Source of the DNA: Spirochaetota bacterium
GTDB taxonomy: Bacteria > Spirochaetota > Spirochaetia > DSM-27196 > PWMO01
Assembly (NCBI GenBank): GCA_009908735.1
Contig: JAAAOR010000127.1
Location: 1 to 36,464 of the forward strand
Reading direction: 5' to 3'
DNA length: 36,464 nt
A program made the position numbers and the translations under genes. The notes beneath the pieces are model-generated. The model was not told the origin of the DNA, did not search any database, and saw nothing but the letters and a program-made list of their open reading frames with translations. Below are positions 1 to 8,349 of this stretch, piece by piece. Each line of letters starts with the position of its first letter. Within the stretch, counting starts at the first letter, position 1.

Positions 1-705
1 GTGTCGAGCGAGCCCACGAGCTGCCGCCTCTACCGGGGACAGCGCGGCCGGATGGAAATGAAGGTGCACTTCAAGGGCGTATCGAGCCATGGCAGCGCCC
101 CCGAGCGCGGAGAAAACGCCTCTTACAAGGCCGCTCGCACCGTCCTTGCTCTCGAGCGACTCAACGAAAATCTCAAGCCCGACGCCGATAACTTCCTCGG
201 GAAGGGCACCCTCGTGGTAAGTCAAGTCCATGCCCAAGGCCCCTCGCAGTGCGCCGTACCCGACCTCGCGGAGCTCTATCTCGACAGGCGCCTGACTTGG
301 GGCGAGACCAAGGAGACGGCCGTCCAAGAGGTCGTTGAAGCCGGCGGCGGAGAGATCGAGTCAGTCGAGATCCCCTACTACTCGAACAAGAGCTGGAAGG
401 GTACCACCTACGGACAGGAGCTCTACTTCCCGACCTGGAAAATCCCGGGTGACCACCCCCTGGTGCACTCCGGAGTCGCCGCCTACAGCGCCCTGTACGG
501 ATCCGATCCGGTCGTAGATAAGTGGACCTTCTCTACGAACGGCGTGTCCATATGCGGCATGCATGAGGTGCCGCTCATCGGCTTCGGTCCCGGTGACGAG
601 GATCAGGCCCACGCACCGAATGAGCGGTTGCGCGTATCGGATCTGCCGATTGCGGCGGCATTTTACGCCGAGCTTCCATATCACCTGCCGGACTCGGCGA
701 CATGA
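1..705 (+). CDS. ygeY: YgeY-family M20 metallohydrolase, C-terminal part (5' end outside window)
   Basis: This is the C-terminal 234 residues of an M20-type zinc amidohydrolase/deacylase of the YgeY (selenium-associated hydrolase) family. The reading frame is open to the window edge and residues 1-20 already match the middle of the family (EPT...LYRGQRGRMEM), so the GTG at base 1 is not the true start. Visible are the dimerisation-domain motif HGSAPERGENA (His30 in window numbering) and a late metal-ligand motif HAPNE (about residue 204). In E. coli YgeY lies with YgeW, YgeX and the XdhD/SsnA/YgfK genes and is proposed to cleave ureido or acyl intermediates of anaerobic purine breakdown; the substrate is not provable here. 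Its TGA overlaps the next gene's ATG (ATGA, 702-705), so the two are translationally coupled. Cytoplasmic. Confidence 0.88.
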   Translation: MSSEPTSCRLYRGQRGRMEMKVHFKGVSSHGSAPERGENASYKAARTVLALERLNENLKPDADNFLGKGTLVVSQVHAQGPSQCAVPDLAELYLDRRLTWGETKETAVQEVVEAGGGEIESVEIPYYSNKSWKGTTYGQELYFPTWKIPGDHPLVHSGVAAYSALYGSDPVVDKWTFSTNGVSICGMHEVPLIGFGPGDEDQAHAPNERLRVSDLPIAAAFYAELPYHLPDSAT

Positions 706-3515
706 GCGGCTCGATTACCCTCACCGTAAACGGGGAACGGCACAGAGTTGATGCCACGCGCGGCGCGCGGCTTATCACCTTTCTGCGCGATGAGGTGGGT
801 CTCGTCGGGACCAAAAACGGCTGCGGCGTGGGTCAGTGCGGAAGCTGCTCGGTGCTCATAAACGGCGCCTTACAGCGGGCCTGCACGACCCGCCTCTCCG
901 ACCTCGACGGTGCGGAGGTTCTGACCGTCGAAGGGATGGCCCGCGACGGCAGCCTCCATCCCATCCAGCAAGCCTTCATCGACGAGGGCGCGGTGCAATG
1001 CGGGTTTTGCACGCCCGGGATGATTATGGCCACGCGCGGACTCCTCGAGCACACCCCCGAACCCGACGAAGATGCCATCCGCAGTGCCCTCGATCACAAT
1101 ATCTGCCGCTGCACGGGCTACGCCTCCATCGTTCGCGCGGTGCGGCGGGCTGCAGCTTTTCTGCGCGGAGACGAGGTCACTCCCGCCGCCGTGTCCCCTG
1201 AGGCGACACCCGGCGGACGCGCCGTCGGGACGTCCGTGGAGCGCGTAGACGCCCGGGCCAAGGTGACCGGCGCCCGCGTGTTCGCCGCCGACTACAGCGC
1301 CGAGCGCATGCTCTACGGGGCGCTCGCCTTCAGCGAGCAGGACCATGCGCGCGTGGTGAGTGTCGACACTGCCGCCGCGCAAGCCGCGGAGGGTGTCGTA
1401 CGCGTGCTGACCGCCGCCGATATCCCGGGCCGAAACGGCTTCGGCCTGTTCGTGCCGCACCAGCCGGTACTCGCCGACGGGGTCGTGCGCTACCGCGGCG
1501 AGCCCGTCGCCTTCGTCGTGGCGGAGACCGAGGCGGCGGCGCGGCGTGCCGCCCGGCAGGTACGTCTCGAGTACGAGCCTCTTCCGGTCGTCCACGACCC
1601 CGACGAGGCTCTCGCCGACGGGGCCCCGGAGCTTCACGAGGGCGGGAATGTGGCCGAGACTGTGCGCTTCACCCGCGGGGACCCGGACCAGGCCTTCGCC
1701 GAGGCCGACCTTGTCGTGGAGGGCGAGTACCACACCCAGCCTGTGGAGCACGCCTATCTCGAGCCGGAAAGCTGCCTTGCCGTCCCCGGCGAGAACCCGC
1801 GGGTGACCGTCTACACCGCCAACCAGGGGTCCGGCGCCTTCCGCGAGATGATTGCCGCCTCCCTTGCCCTCGACGAGTCCGCCGTGCGCGTGGTCTACAC
1901 ACCCGCAGGCGGCGGCTTCGGCGGTAAGGAGGAGCCGACTGTCCAAATTCACGCCGCCCTCGCCGCTCACCTACTCGACGTACCGGTGAAGGTTACCCTC
2001 GACCGGACCTCCTCCATCCGTATCAGCACGAAGCGGCATGCCTCGCGCATCCGAATCGCGCACGCGGTGCGCGCCGACGGAACCCTGCTTGCGGTGCGCA
2101 CACGCACCGTCTGCGATGCCGGCGCCTACCTCTCGCTGACGAAGCCGGTGGTGTTCCGCACGGCGGTCATGGCCGGTGGACCCTACGAGGTGCCCTCGGC
2201 GGATGTCGAATCCATCGGCGTCTACACGACAACCAATCCAGCCGGCGCATTTCGGGGTTTCGGCAGCACGCAGATCAGCTTCGCGGTCGAAGTGCAGATG
2301 GACAAGATAGCCCGGCGTCTCGGCATCGATCCCATCGACCTCAGGCGCCACAACGCGCTTGCCGAAGGCAAGGTGACGGCAACCGGCCACCGGCTCGGGA
2401 CCGGAGTGGGCTATCCGGAAACCATCGAGCGTGTGGCCGCGGAGCTCGACAGGGTGCGCGCGGAGCTCACACCGGCTCCGGGAAAGCGCATCGGCATCGG
2501 GTTCGCCGGAGCGTACAAGAACGTCGGTATCGGAAAGGGGCTTCCGGATGAAGCCTCGGCAGCTGCGGAGGTTCGTCGCGACGGCACGATCGCGATCTAC
2601 GTCGGCGCGACGGACATGGGGCAGGGCTCCGACACCGTCATGGCGCAGATCGCAGCGGATACCCTCTCGGCTCCGTTTGAGCTGGTAGAGGTGATCTCGA
2701 GCGACACCGTGAGCTGCCCGGATGCCGGGATGACAACCGCCTCGCGGCAGACTTTTATTAGCGGCAACGCGGTGGCGGAGGCGGCGCGCATGCTCGGCGA
2801 AGCGCTCGCCGGAGGGCCCGGGGGTCCCCGGCCCGTCGGCTCCCCGCCCGGAGACTCTCAACCGGCAGCTGCAGGCGCCGCCGCAGGTGCCCGAACGCCC
2901 CTGTGGACGAGGGAGGCACTCGCAGAGCGCGCATCCGCGCTGGCCACAGCAGGGAGTGAGCGGCGGTTCGAGCACCGCTACCGGCCGCCGGCCACGGTGG
3001 TGCTCCCCGAGTTCGTGGATGACGCCGCACCCCCTGCCGACGACGGTTACCCGATCCACTTTGCCTACTGCTTCACGAGCATGGCCGCCATAGTCGAGGT
3101 CGCACCCGACGGGCGTGACTTGCGGGTTTTGAGACTGATAACCGCCCAGGACGCGGGACGTGCGCTGCACCCGGAAAACGTGCGTGGCCAGGTGGAGGGA
3201 GCAGCAGTGATGGGCTACGGCTTCGGCGTACGGGAGCAGTTCGAATCCGGACGAAACGGTCGCGCGACCGCCACGCTGGATGCTCTGCGGCTCCCACGGT
3301 TCACCGACTCACCGCAGCTTTCGACGTTCATTGTCGAGGTGCCCGACCCCAACGGTCCCTTCGGCGCGAAGGGCATCGGCGAGATCCCGCTCAACCCGGC
3401 GGCGCCTGCCATAGCCGCTGCAATACACGACGCCACGGGCGTGTACCCCGACAAGCTTCCGATCGCACCGGCGGGAGACGTACGCGCTGTCGGCGATCGC
3501 CATACGATTTCGTAA
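702..3515 (+). CDS. Xanthine dehydrogenase-type molybdenum hydroxylase, Fe-S and Mo domains fused (XdhD-like)
   Basis: A 937-residue molybdopterin hydroxylase with an N-terminal two-cluster [2Fe-2S] domain (residues 1-155) joined to the large molybdenum-cofactor domain (about 175-937). Cys41, 46, 49 and 61 form the plant-type cluster; Cys100, 103, 135 and 137 form the second. The Mo domain shows GGGFGGKEE, the AFRGFG segment (Arg518), MGQGSDTVMAQIA and the terminal GAKGIGE with the catalytic Glu894. There is no FAD domain, and length and layout match E. coli XdhD (about 950 residues) and the selenium-dependent xanthine dehydrogenase family rather than three-domain XdhABC enzymes. Expected role: hydroxylation of a purine (hypoxanthine, xanthine or a related ring), with electrons passed to an unidentified partner. 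No in-frame TGA suggests selenocysteine; any selenium would be a cofactor ligand. Coupled to the YgeY gene by a 4-bp overlap. Confidence 0.92.
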   Translation: MSGSITLTVNGERHRVDATRGARLITFLRDEVGLVGTKNGCGVGQCGSCSVLINGALQRACTTRLSDLDGAEVLTVEGMARDGSLHPIQQAFIDEGAVQCGFCTPGMIMATRGLLEHTPEPDEDAIRSALDHNICRCTGYASIVRAVRRAAAFLRGDEVTPAAVSPEATPGGRAVGTSVERVDARAKVTGARVFAADYSAERMLYGALAFSEQDHARVVSVDTAAAQAAEGVVRVLTAADIPGRNGFGLFVPHQPVLADGVVRYRGEPVAFVVAETEAAARRAARQVRLEYEPLPVVHDPDEALADGAPELHEGGNVAETVRFTRGDPDQAFAEADLVVEGEYHTQPVEHAYLEPESCLAVPGENPRVTVYTANQGSGAFREMIAASLALDESAVRVVYTPAGGGFGGKEEPTVQIHAALAAHLLDVPVKVTLDRTSSIRISTKRHASRIRIAHAVRADGTLLAVRTRTVCDAGAYLSLTKPVVFRTAVMAGGPYEVPSADVESIGVYTTTNPAGAFRGFGSTQISFAVEVQMDKIARRLGIDPIDLRRHNALAEGKVTATGHRLGTGVGYPETIERVAAELDRVRAELTPAPGKRIGIGFAGAYKNVGIGKGLPDEASAAAEVRRDGTIAIYVGATDMGQGSDTVMAQIAADTLSAPFELVEVISSDTVSCPDAGMTTASRQTFISGNAVAEAARMLGEALAGGPGGPRPVGSPPGDSQPAAAGAAAGARTPLWTREALAERASALATAGSERRFEHRYRPPATVVLPEFVDDAAPPADDGYPIHFAYCFTSMAAIVEVAPDGRDLRVLRLITAQDAGRALHPENVRGQVEGAAVMGYGFGVREQFESGRNGRATATLDALRLPRFTDSPQLSTFIVEVPDPNGPFGAKGIGEIPLNPAAPAIAAAIHDATGVYPDKLPIAPAGDVRAVGDRHTIS

Positions 3516-3527
3516 CTTTTCGCCGGG

Positions 3528-3622
3528 AGTCCTACAAAGATGTAGGGTGATCTCGTCCGACGTTGGCCGCTGCTTAGGACGTGGCGCCCAGCGAGCGCTC
3601 TATCGTCATTCTTTGTAGGACT
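3528..3622. repeat. 95-bp element bounded by a perfect 13-bp inverted repeat
   Basis: AGTCCTACAAAGA at 3528-3540 is exactly complementary to TCTTTGTAGGACT at 3610-3622. The left arm also lies in a tight local hairpin, CCTACA-AAGA-TGTAGG (3531-3546), so local and long-range pairings are mutually exclusive. The element could be a small mobile-repeat (MITE-like) unit, an RNA attenuator-type switch in the leader of the transporter operon, or a pair of operators. No flanking target-site duplication is visible and no T-run follows the right arm. Confidence 0.6.
3532..3545. promoter_or_regulatory. CTACA-N4-TGTAG dyad (copy 1)
   Basis: CTACAAAGATGTAG is a perfect 5+5 palindrome around AAGA. Near-identical 14-bp dyads occur at 16867-16880, 16898-16911 and 21801-21814, all in gaps beside the two purine/nucleoside-type ABC operons. 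This suggests a shared operator; a dispersed repeat is the alternative. Confidence 0.45.
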
Positions 3623-3666
3623 TTACATTTACACCTTCCGTAGGCGCGGTTGGTACGGCACTTGCT

Positions 3667-4770
3667 ATGTGTGCGGTTGTGAGCCTCACCCAGCACGACT
3701 GGAGAGAGTCGGCCATCCGTCTCGTTGTCCCTGTGACCGGCGTGGTGGCAGCCCTTATCATGAGCGCCCTCTTCCTTTTGCTGCTTCAGGCCAATCCGCT
3801 TGAGGCCTACGGGGCGATGGTGAGAGGCGCGCTCGGATCGACGTTCGGGCTTACCCAGACTCTGGTGAAGGCAACCCCTCTTCTACTCGTGGGGCTCGGT
3901 ATCTGCATTGCCTTCCGTGCAAGCTGCATCAACATCGGCGGACGCGGCCAGATGATCTCCGGTGCACTCCTCGCGGTGTGGTTTTCCCTGAACGCCTCCC
4001 ACTGGCCCGGATGGCTCCTTATGCCTTCGCTCATCGTGCTGGGCTTCCTCGGCGGCGCAATCTGGGGCTTCGTGCCGGGCATCCTCAAAGCCCGCTTTAA
4101 CGTGAACGAGATCCTGACGACTGTTATGATGAACTCGATTGCCTTACAGCTCATGACCTTTCTGCTGCAGGGCCCGCTCATGGACCCTGCCGGCATCGAG
4201 GCGGGCACGTTTCTCATGCAGTCCGCGAGGCTACCTGAGCAGGCGCGGCTTGCACGCATCGTGGCGAGGACGCTGCTGCATACGGGAATTTTTCTCGCGC
4301 TCATTATGGCCGTGGTCGTGTTCTTTTTTCTGTGGCGAACCACCGTCGGATACCGCATTCGCGCGACAGGATTAAATCCTAACGCATCGCGCTATTCCGG
4401 TATTGCGGTACCGTTTCACCAGGCGCTCTCGTTGACGCTTGCCGGAGGCTTTGCCGGTATGGCGGGTGCGGTCGAGGTCATGGGGGTCCACTATCGCCTC
4501 ATCGAAGGGTTTACCAGCGGCTACGGTTTCACCGGGATCGTTGCCGCTCTCCTCGGCTGGCTCCATCCTCTTGGAGTAATCCCGGCATCCATATTCTTTG
4601 GCGCTCTGCTGGTTGGCGCGGACACGATGCAGCGGGCAGTCCAAGTACCCTCCGCGCTTGTAAACGCAATCCTCGGCCTCGTCGTGCTCTTTGTCTCGGG
4701 ATCGGCGGTGTGGACGCGTCGGTGGATCCAGAGAACGCGAGCCGGCGTCAGCGTGGAGGCCACCAAATGA
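3667..4770 (+). CDS. ABC transporter permease, nucleoside/purine type (transporter 1, first permease)
   Basis: A 367-residue inner-membrane permease of the BPD_transp_2 family (the branch with YufP/NupP-type and sugar permeases). Many hydrophobic spans are visible; the central loop has the family-typical GLNPNASRYSGI segment followed by LTLAGGFAGMAGA, and GLGICIAFRASCINIGGRGQ matches the 'INIG.EGQ' signature of nucleoside permeases. It pairs with the next permease (ATGA overlap at 4767-4770), binding protein and ATPase to make a complete importer. Its place directly behind the molybdenum hydroxylase suggests purine bases, nucleosides or a breakdown intermediate as substrate. The ATG at 3667 lacks a clear ribosome binding site; an in-frame GTG lies four codons downstream. 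Confidence 0.88.
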   Translation: MCAVVSLTQHDWRESAIRLVVPVTGVVAALIMSALFLLLLQANPLEAYGAMVRGALGSTFGLTQTLVKATPLLLVGLGICIAFRASCINIGGRGQMISGALLAVWFSLNASHWPGWLLMPSLIVLGFLGGAIWGFVPGILKARFNVNEILTTVMMNSIALQLMTFLLQGPLMDPAGIEAGTFLMQSARLPEQARLARIVARTLLHTGIFLALIMAVVVFFFLWRTTVGYRIRATGLNPNASRYSGIAVPFHQALSLTLAGGFAGMAGAVEVMGVHYRLIEGFTSGYGFTGIVAALLGWLHPLGVIPASIFFGALLVGADTMQRAVQVPSALVNAILGLVVLFVSGSAVWTRRWIQRTRAGVSVEATK

Positions 4771-5699
4771 GCGAGGTCTTCAACGCGCCGGTGATCACCG
4801 GCATGCTCAGCACAATGCTCACACTGGCCACCCCGCTTCTGTTGGCCGCGCTCGGAGAGACATTCTCGCAGAACTCCGGCGTGCTCAACCTGGGCGTGGA
4901 CGGAATAATGCTACTTGGTGCGTTCGGCGCATTCTATGCGGTCCTCACCACCGGGAATCTCTGGCTGGGTCTTCTCGTGGCGATGCTCATCGGCCTGGCG
5001 ATGGGGCTGGTGATGTCGTTCGTCAGTGTCACCCTCAAAGCGGAGCAGGGAGTAAGCGGTATCGGTCTGCAGATGTTCGGCCTCGGGATGTCGAGCCTGC
5101 TGTTCAAACAGCTGGTCGGCACCGTGCGTACCATCAGCGGATTCTCTCGGCTCCAGATACCGATCCTCGGGGAAATCCCCATCATCGGCCGGATCCTCTT
5201 CAATAACACGATCCTCGTTTACATCGCCTTCGCCCTCGTGCCCGTCTCCTGGTGGATCCTCGAACGCACCACAATCGGCCTGACGATCAAGTCGGTCGGG
5301 CAGAACCCGGCAGCAGCCGACTCGCGTGGAGTAAACGTCGACCTTGTGCGCTACATGAGCGTCTGCTTCGGCGCGGTCCTCGCGGGTCTAGCCGGGGCTT
5401 CACTATCGATCTCGGTTACCAATCTCTTCCAGGATAATCTGACCGCCGGACAGGGCTTCATTGCGGTAGCGCTGGTCTATTTCGGCGGCTGGACCCCTGT
5501 GGGCGTCATGCTCGGCGCCCTGCTCTTCAGCGTAGCCAACTCGATTCAGCTGTGGCTGCAGGTACTGGGCGTGAACGTCCCGGCGAGCCTCGCAAACATG
5601 ATGCCCTACATCCTCACCATCGTTGCACTCACGGTCACGGTGTACCGAGGACGAAAACCGGCCGCGCTCAACAAGCCCTTCCTGCGGGGGGAAAACTGA
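4767..5699 (+). CDS. ABC transporter permease, nucleoside/purine type (transporter 1, second permease)
   Basis: A 310-residue permease of the YufQ/NupQ-type branch of BPD_transp_2. The signature LAALGETFSQNSGVLNLGVDG is the conserved 'LGE...GV.NLG.EG' motif of nucleoside permeases, and VGQNPAAADSRGVNV is the conserved cytoplasmic loop that contacts the ATPase. I choose the ATG at 4767, which overlaps the preceding stop codon (ATGA) and follows a GGAGG-like sequence, rather than an upstream in-frame ATG inside the first permease. It forms the heteromeric membrane channel with its neighbour. Only about 50 bp separate it from the binding-protein gene. Confidence 0.9.
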   Translation: MSEVFNAPVITGMLSTMLTLATPLLLAALGETFSQNSGVLNLGVDGIMLLGAFGAFYAVLTTGNLWLGLLVAMLIGLAMGLVMSFVSVTLKAEQGVSGIGLQMFGLGMSSLLFKQLVGTVRTISGFSRLQIPILGEIPIIGRILFNNTILVYIAFALVPVSWWILERTTIGLTIKSVGQNPAAADSRGVNVDLVRYMSVCFGAVLAGLAGASLSISVTNLFQDNLTAGQGFIAVALVYFGGWTPVGVMLGALLFSVANSIQLWLQVLGVNVPASLANMMPYILTIVALTVTVYRGRKPAALNKPFLRGEN

Positions 5700-5750
5700 A
5701 GCATGCATACGTGGCCCATGAGGGCTTATATTTTTCGAAAAGGAGAGAGT

Positions 5751-6761
5751 ATGAACACACGAACGATTTCGCTCTCGTTGGTTCTGTTACTGGTTTTAGG
5801 TACCGCTGGGGTCTTTGCCGGCGGAGGCGCCGAGGCGGAGGGCGAAGGTGGTGACACACCGTTTCGGGTTGCCGTCGTCATGCCGAGTGCCACCACCGAT
5901 ACGGCGTTCAGCCAGTCCATGTGGTCCGCGCTGACAACAGTGCAGGAGGAGATGGGCGGCGAGAGCGCGCTCGAGCTGGTGTATTCGGAGAATATGTTCA
6001 ACGTGCCCGACGCCTCCGCGGCCGTGCGCGACTACGCATCGCAGGGCTACGATCTGGTGATTGCCCACGGGTCACAGTACGGAACGTTCGTCGAGGACCT
6101 GGCGCCGGAGTTCCCCGAGACCGCCTTCGCATGGGGCACCGACGTGAACACCTTCGGGCTCGACAACGTTTACGCCTACACCGCCGCGGCGGAAGAGGGC
6201 GGCTACGTCAACGGTATAATGGCCGGACTGATGACCGAAAGCGGCCGCATCGGCGTGACCGGCCCCGTCGAGGTCGGAGACGCGCGCACCTACATCAGCG
6301 GCTTCGTCCAGGGCGTCGAAGCCTCTAATCCGGACGCGCAGATCTCCCAGACATGGACCGGGTCCTTTTCGGACGTGGCTCTCATGACGGCCGCCGCTCA
6401 AACGCACATCTCAAACGGCGCGGACGTTCTCACCGGCTCCTCCCAGTCGGTCGTGGGCTCCATCGGGGCAGCACAGGAGGAAGGCGACGTCCTTTGGTTC
6501 GGCACGCAGGCAAATCAGACATCACTCGCTCCGGATTTGGTCGTTGCCTCTCAGGTGTACGACTGGACGATGATGCTCGAGGAAATGATCATGAACGCGC
6601 AGAGCGGCGTCTACGGCGGTGAGACCTACATCCTCACGCTGTCCAACGAAGGCCTTAAAATTGCCTACAACGAGAACTTCGACATCCCCGCAGAGGTTAC
6701 CGACGCCGCTGAGTCGGCGATCGAAGGTATCGTCGACGGGTCGGTTACCGTGGAGCCGTAG
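5751..6761 (+). CDS. PnrA/BmpA-family substrate-binding protein (transporter 1)
   Basis: A 336-residue exported binding protein of the BMP/PnrA family (purine nucleoside and related ligands). The start at ATG 5751 is set by the ribosome binding site AAGGAGAG just upstream and by the signal peptide that then begins the protein: a short basic start, a leucine-rich core and a probable signal-peptidase I site after GVFA, with GGGAEAEGEGG as the mature start. There is no lipobox Cys, unlike BmpA/PnrA lipoproteins of Borrelia and Treponema, so it is probably a soluble periplasmic protein. Fold motifs include VVMPSATTDTAFSQSMW, YDLVIAHGSQYG and a conserved AAEEGGYVNGIMAGLMT. It delivers the ligand to the two upstream-encoded permeases. 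Confidence 0.9.
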   Translation: MNTRTISLSLVLLLVLGTAGVFAGGGAEAEGEGGDTPFRVAVVMPSATTDTAFSQSMWSALTTVQEEMGGESALELVYSENMFNVPDASAAVRDYASQGYDLVIAHGSQYGTFVEDLAPEFPETAFAWGTDVNTFGLDNVYAYTAAAEEGGYVNGIMAGLMTESGRIGVTGPVEVGDARTYISGFVQGVEASNPDAQISQTWTGSFSDVALMTAAAQTHISNGADVLTGSSQSVVGSIGAAQEEGDVLWFGTQANQTSLAPDLVVASQVYDWTMMLEEMIMNAQSGVYGGETYILTLSNEGLKIAYNENFDIPAEVTDAAESAIEGIVDGSVTVEP

Positions 6762-6777
6762 GCAGAGGGCGCAGCGC

Positions 6778-8340
6778 ATGCACCGACGAAGCCGAGAGAG
6801 CGAGCCGCCGCGCATCGATCACATGGAGATGGTCGATATCGTCAAGCAGTTTCCCGGGGTACGCGCCAATGACGGCGTTTCCCTGGACGTGCGATCCGGC
6901 GAGGTGCATGCGATTCTCGGCGAGAACGGGGCGGGCAAGAGCACATTGATGCGACAACTCTACGGAATGTACCAACCCGATGAGGGAGAGATTCGCATCA
7001 ACAATGAACCCGTCCTGTTCCGCTCGCCCGCGGACGCCATAAGAGCCGGAATCGGCATGATCCACCAGCACTTCATGCTCGTGCCGACTATGACGGTGGC
7101 GGAGAACGTGGCGCTCGGCCGCCCCTCCACCCGGGGTATCCGCCTCGACCTTGATCGCGTAAGCACGCGCATCAGAGGTCTGGCGCGTGACTACGGTCTG
7201 CATGTCGACCCGGACGCCCGCGTGTGGCAACTCTCTGTTGGGGAGCAGCAGCGTGTTGAGATCCTCAAGGCCCTCGATCTCGGCGCGAGCCTCATCATTC
7301 TCGATGAGCCGACCGCGGTACTCACCCCCCAGGAAGTGGCCGACCTCTTTGCGACCCTCAAGCGAATGGTCGGTGAGGGACACTCTCTCCTGTTCATCTC
7401 GCACAAGCTCCACGAAGTTCTCGAGGTCGGCGACCGCGTGACGGTGCTCCGCGACGGGGTCACCGTCGGGACCCGAAACACGGCCCAAGTCACCCGCGAG
7501 GAACTCGTCACACTCATGGTGGGGCGGGATCTCATGCCGCAGACCCACCGTGAGGCAACGCCCGGTAGCGCCGGTCTCACGGTCCGCGGCCTGCGGGTAT
7601 CCGGCGACCGGGGCGAGGAGATCGTGCGTGGGCTGGATCTCCACGTCGATACCGGCGAGGTTCTCGGCCTTGCGGGCGTGTCGGGAAACGGCCAGCGGGA
7701 GCTGGCGGAAGCGCTGGCCGGTGTACGCGAGGTCTCCGAGGGTAGCGTCGAGATCCTCGGACAGGACCTTACCAAAGCCTCCCTCAACGATCGCGTGAAA
7801 GCCGGACTCTCCTTCATCCCGGAGGAGCGGATGCGCGACGGCGCCATTCGCGAGTTCACCGTCGAGGAGAACGTATTCCTGCGAGATCACGAATCGACAG
7901 AGTTCCGCCGCTGGATTTTCCTTCGCTTCGGGGAGATGCAGCGCCATGCACAGCGTCTCGTCGAAGAGTACGCGGTGAAAACGCCGGGCCTCGATACCCC
8001 ACTTAAGAACCTTTCCGGCGGAAACATCCAGAAGCTCATCCTCGCCCGTGAGCTCTCGCGGAGACCGGCCGTGCTCATCGCCTCTCAGCCGACGCGGGGC
8101 GTGGATATTGGTGCGTCGGAGTACATCCGCAGGGCGCTCCTGGCCCAGCGGGATGCCGGTACTGCGATTCTTCTCATCTCGGAAGACCTTGACGAAATCA
8201 GGGAGCTCTCCGATCGGGTCGCGGTAATATACGCCGGGCGAATCGTCGGCGTGCTCGAGCGCGCCGAGGCAGAGGTAGAGCGGATGGGTTCTCTCATGGC
8301 CGGGGTCGAGGACGGGATTGGGAACCGGGGCGGGGCCTGA
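6778..8340 (+). CDS. ABC transporter ATPase with two nucleotide-binding domains (transporter 1)
   Basis: A 520-residue duplicated ATPase of the sugar/nucleoside type (like RbsA or NupO). The first domain has an intact Walker A (GENGAGKST, residues 48-56), a signature-like LSVGEQQRVEIL (about 152) and ILDEPTAVLTP. The second has a degenerate P-loop (GVSGNGQRE) but a full signature LSGGNIQKLILARE (about 412), the usual asymmetry in this family. I take ATG 6778 as start, 16 bp after the binding-protein stop and preceded by a GAGGG-like site; ATG 6823 is an alternative. It powers the permeases encoded at 3667-5699. Its stop lies 10 bp from the end of the convergent PLP-enzyme gene. Confidence 0.9.
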   Translation: MHRRSRESEPPRIDHMEMVDIVKQFPGVRANDGVSLDVRSGEVHAILGENGAGKSTLMRQLYGMYQPDEGEIRINNEPVLFRSPADAIRAGIGMIHQHFMLVPTMTVAENVALGRPSTRGIRLDLDRVSTRIRGLARDYGLHVDPDARVWQLSVGEQQRVEILKALDLGASLIILDEPTAVLTPQEVADLFATLKRMVGEGHSLLFISHKLHEVLEVGDRVTVLRDGVTVGTRNTAQVTREELVTLMVGRDLMPQTHREATPGSAGLTVRGLRVSGDRGEEIVRGLDLHVDTGEVLGLAGVSGNGQRELAEALAGVREVSEGSVEILGQDLTKASLNDRVKAGLSFIPEERMRDGAIREFTVEENVFLRDHESTEFRRWIFLRFGEMQRHAQRLVEEYAVKTPGLDTPLKNLSGGNIQKLILARELSRRPAVLIASQPTRGVDIGASEYIRRALLAQRDAGTAILLISEDLDEIRELSDRVAVIYAGRIVGVLERAEAEVERMGSLMAGVEDGIGNRGGA

Positions 8341-8349
8341 ACCGGGCCT

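Larger units (their letters stand above)
3516..3666. other. Intergenic region with dyads before transporter operon 1
   Basis: This 151-bp gap separates the molybdenum hydroxylase gene from the first permease. It contains the inverted-repeat element at 3528-3622 and the small CTACA-type dyad inside it, listed separately. I see no convincing -35/-10 pair and no clear ribosome binding site for the permease ATG at 3667, so the transcription start and even the exact translation start of the permease are uncertain. Confidence 0.6.

Noticed and set aside
870..3170. Long open frames on the minus strand opposite the molybdenum hydroxylase gene
   Set aside because: They mirror a well-conserved gene in high-G+C DNA, have no family-like sequence and no ribosome binding sites.
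3516..3666. Purine (guanine/adenine/xanthine) riboswitch in front of the transporter
   Set aside because: The conserved junction and loop bases of the known purine and xanthine riboswitch classes are not found; only the inverted repeat and dyad are supported.
6745..7947. 400-codon minus-strand frame opposite the first ABC ATPase
   Set aside because: It is antisense to an unmistakable ATPase; the composition (His/Arg/Glu-rich) is typical of reverse-strand shadows.
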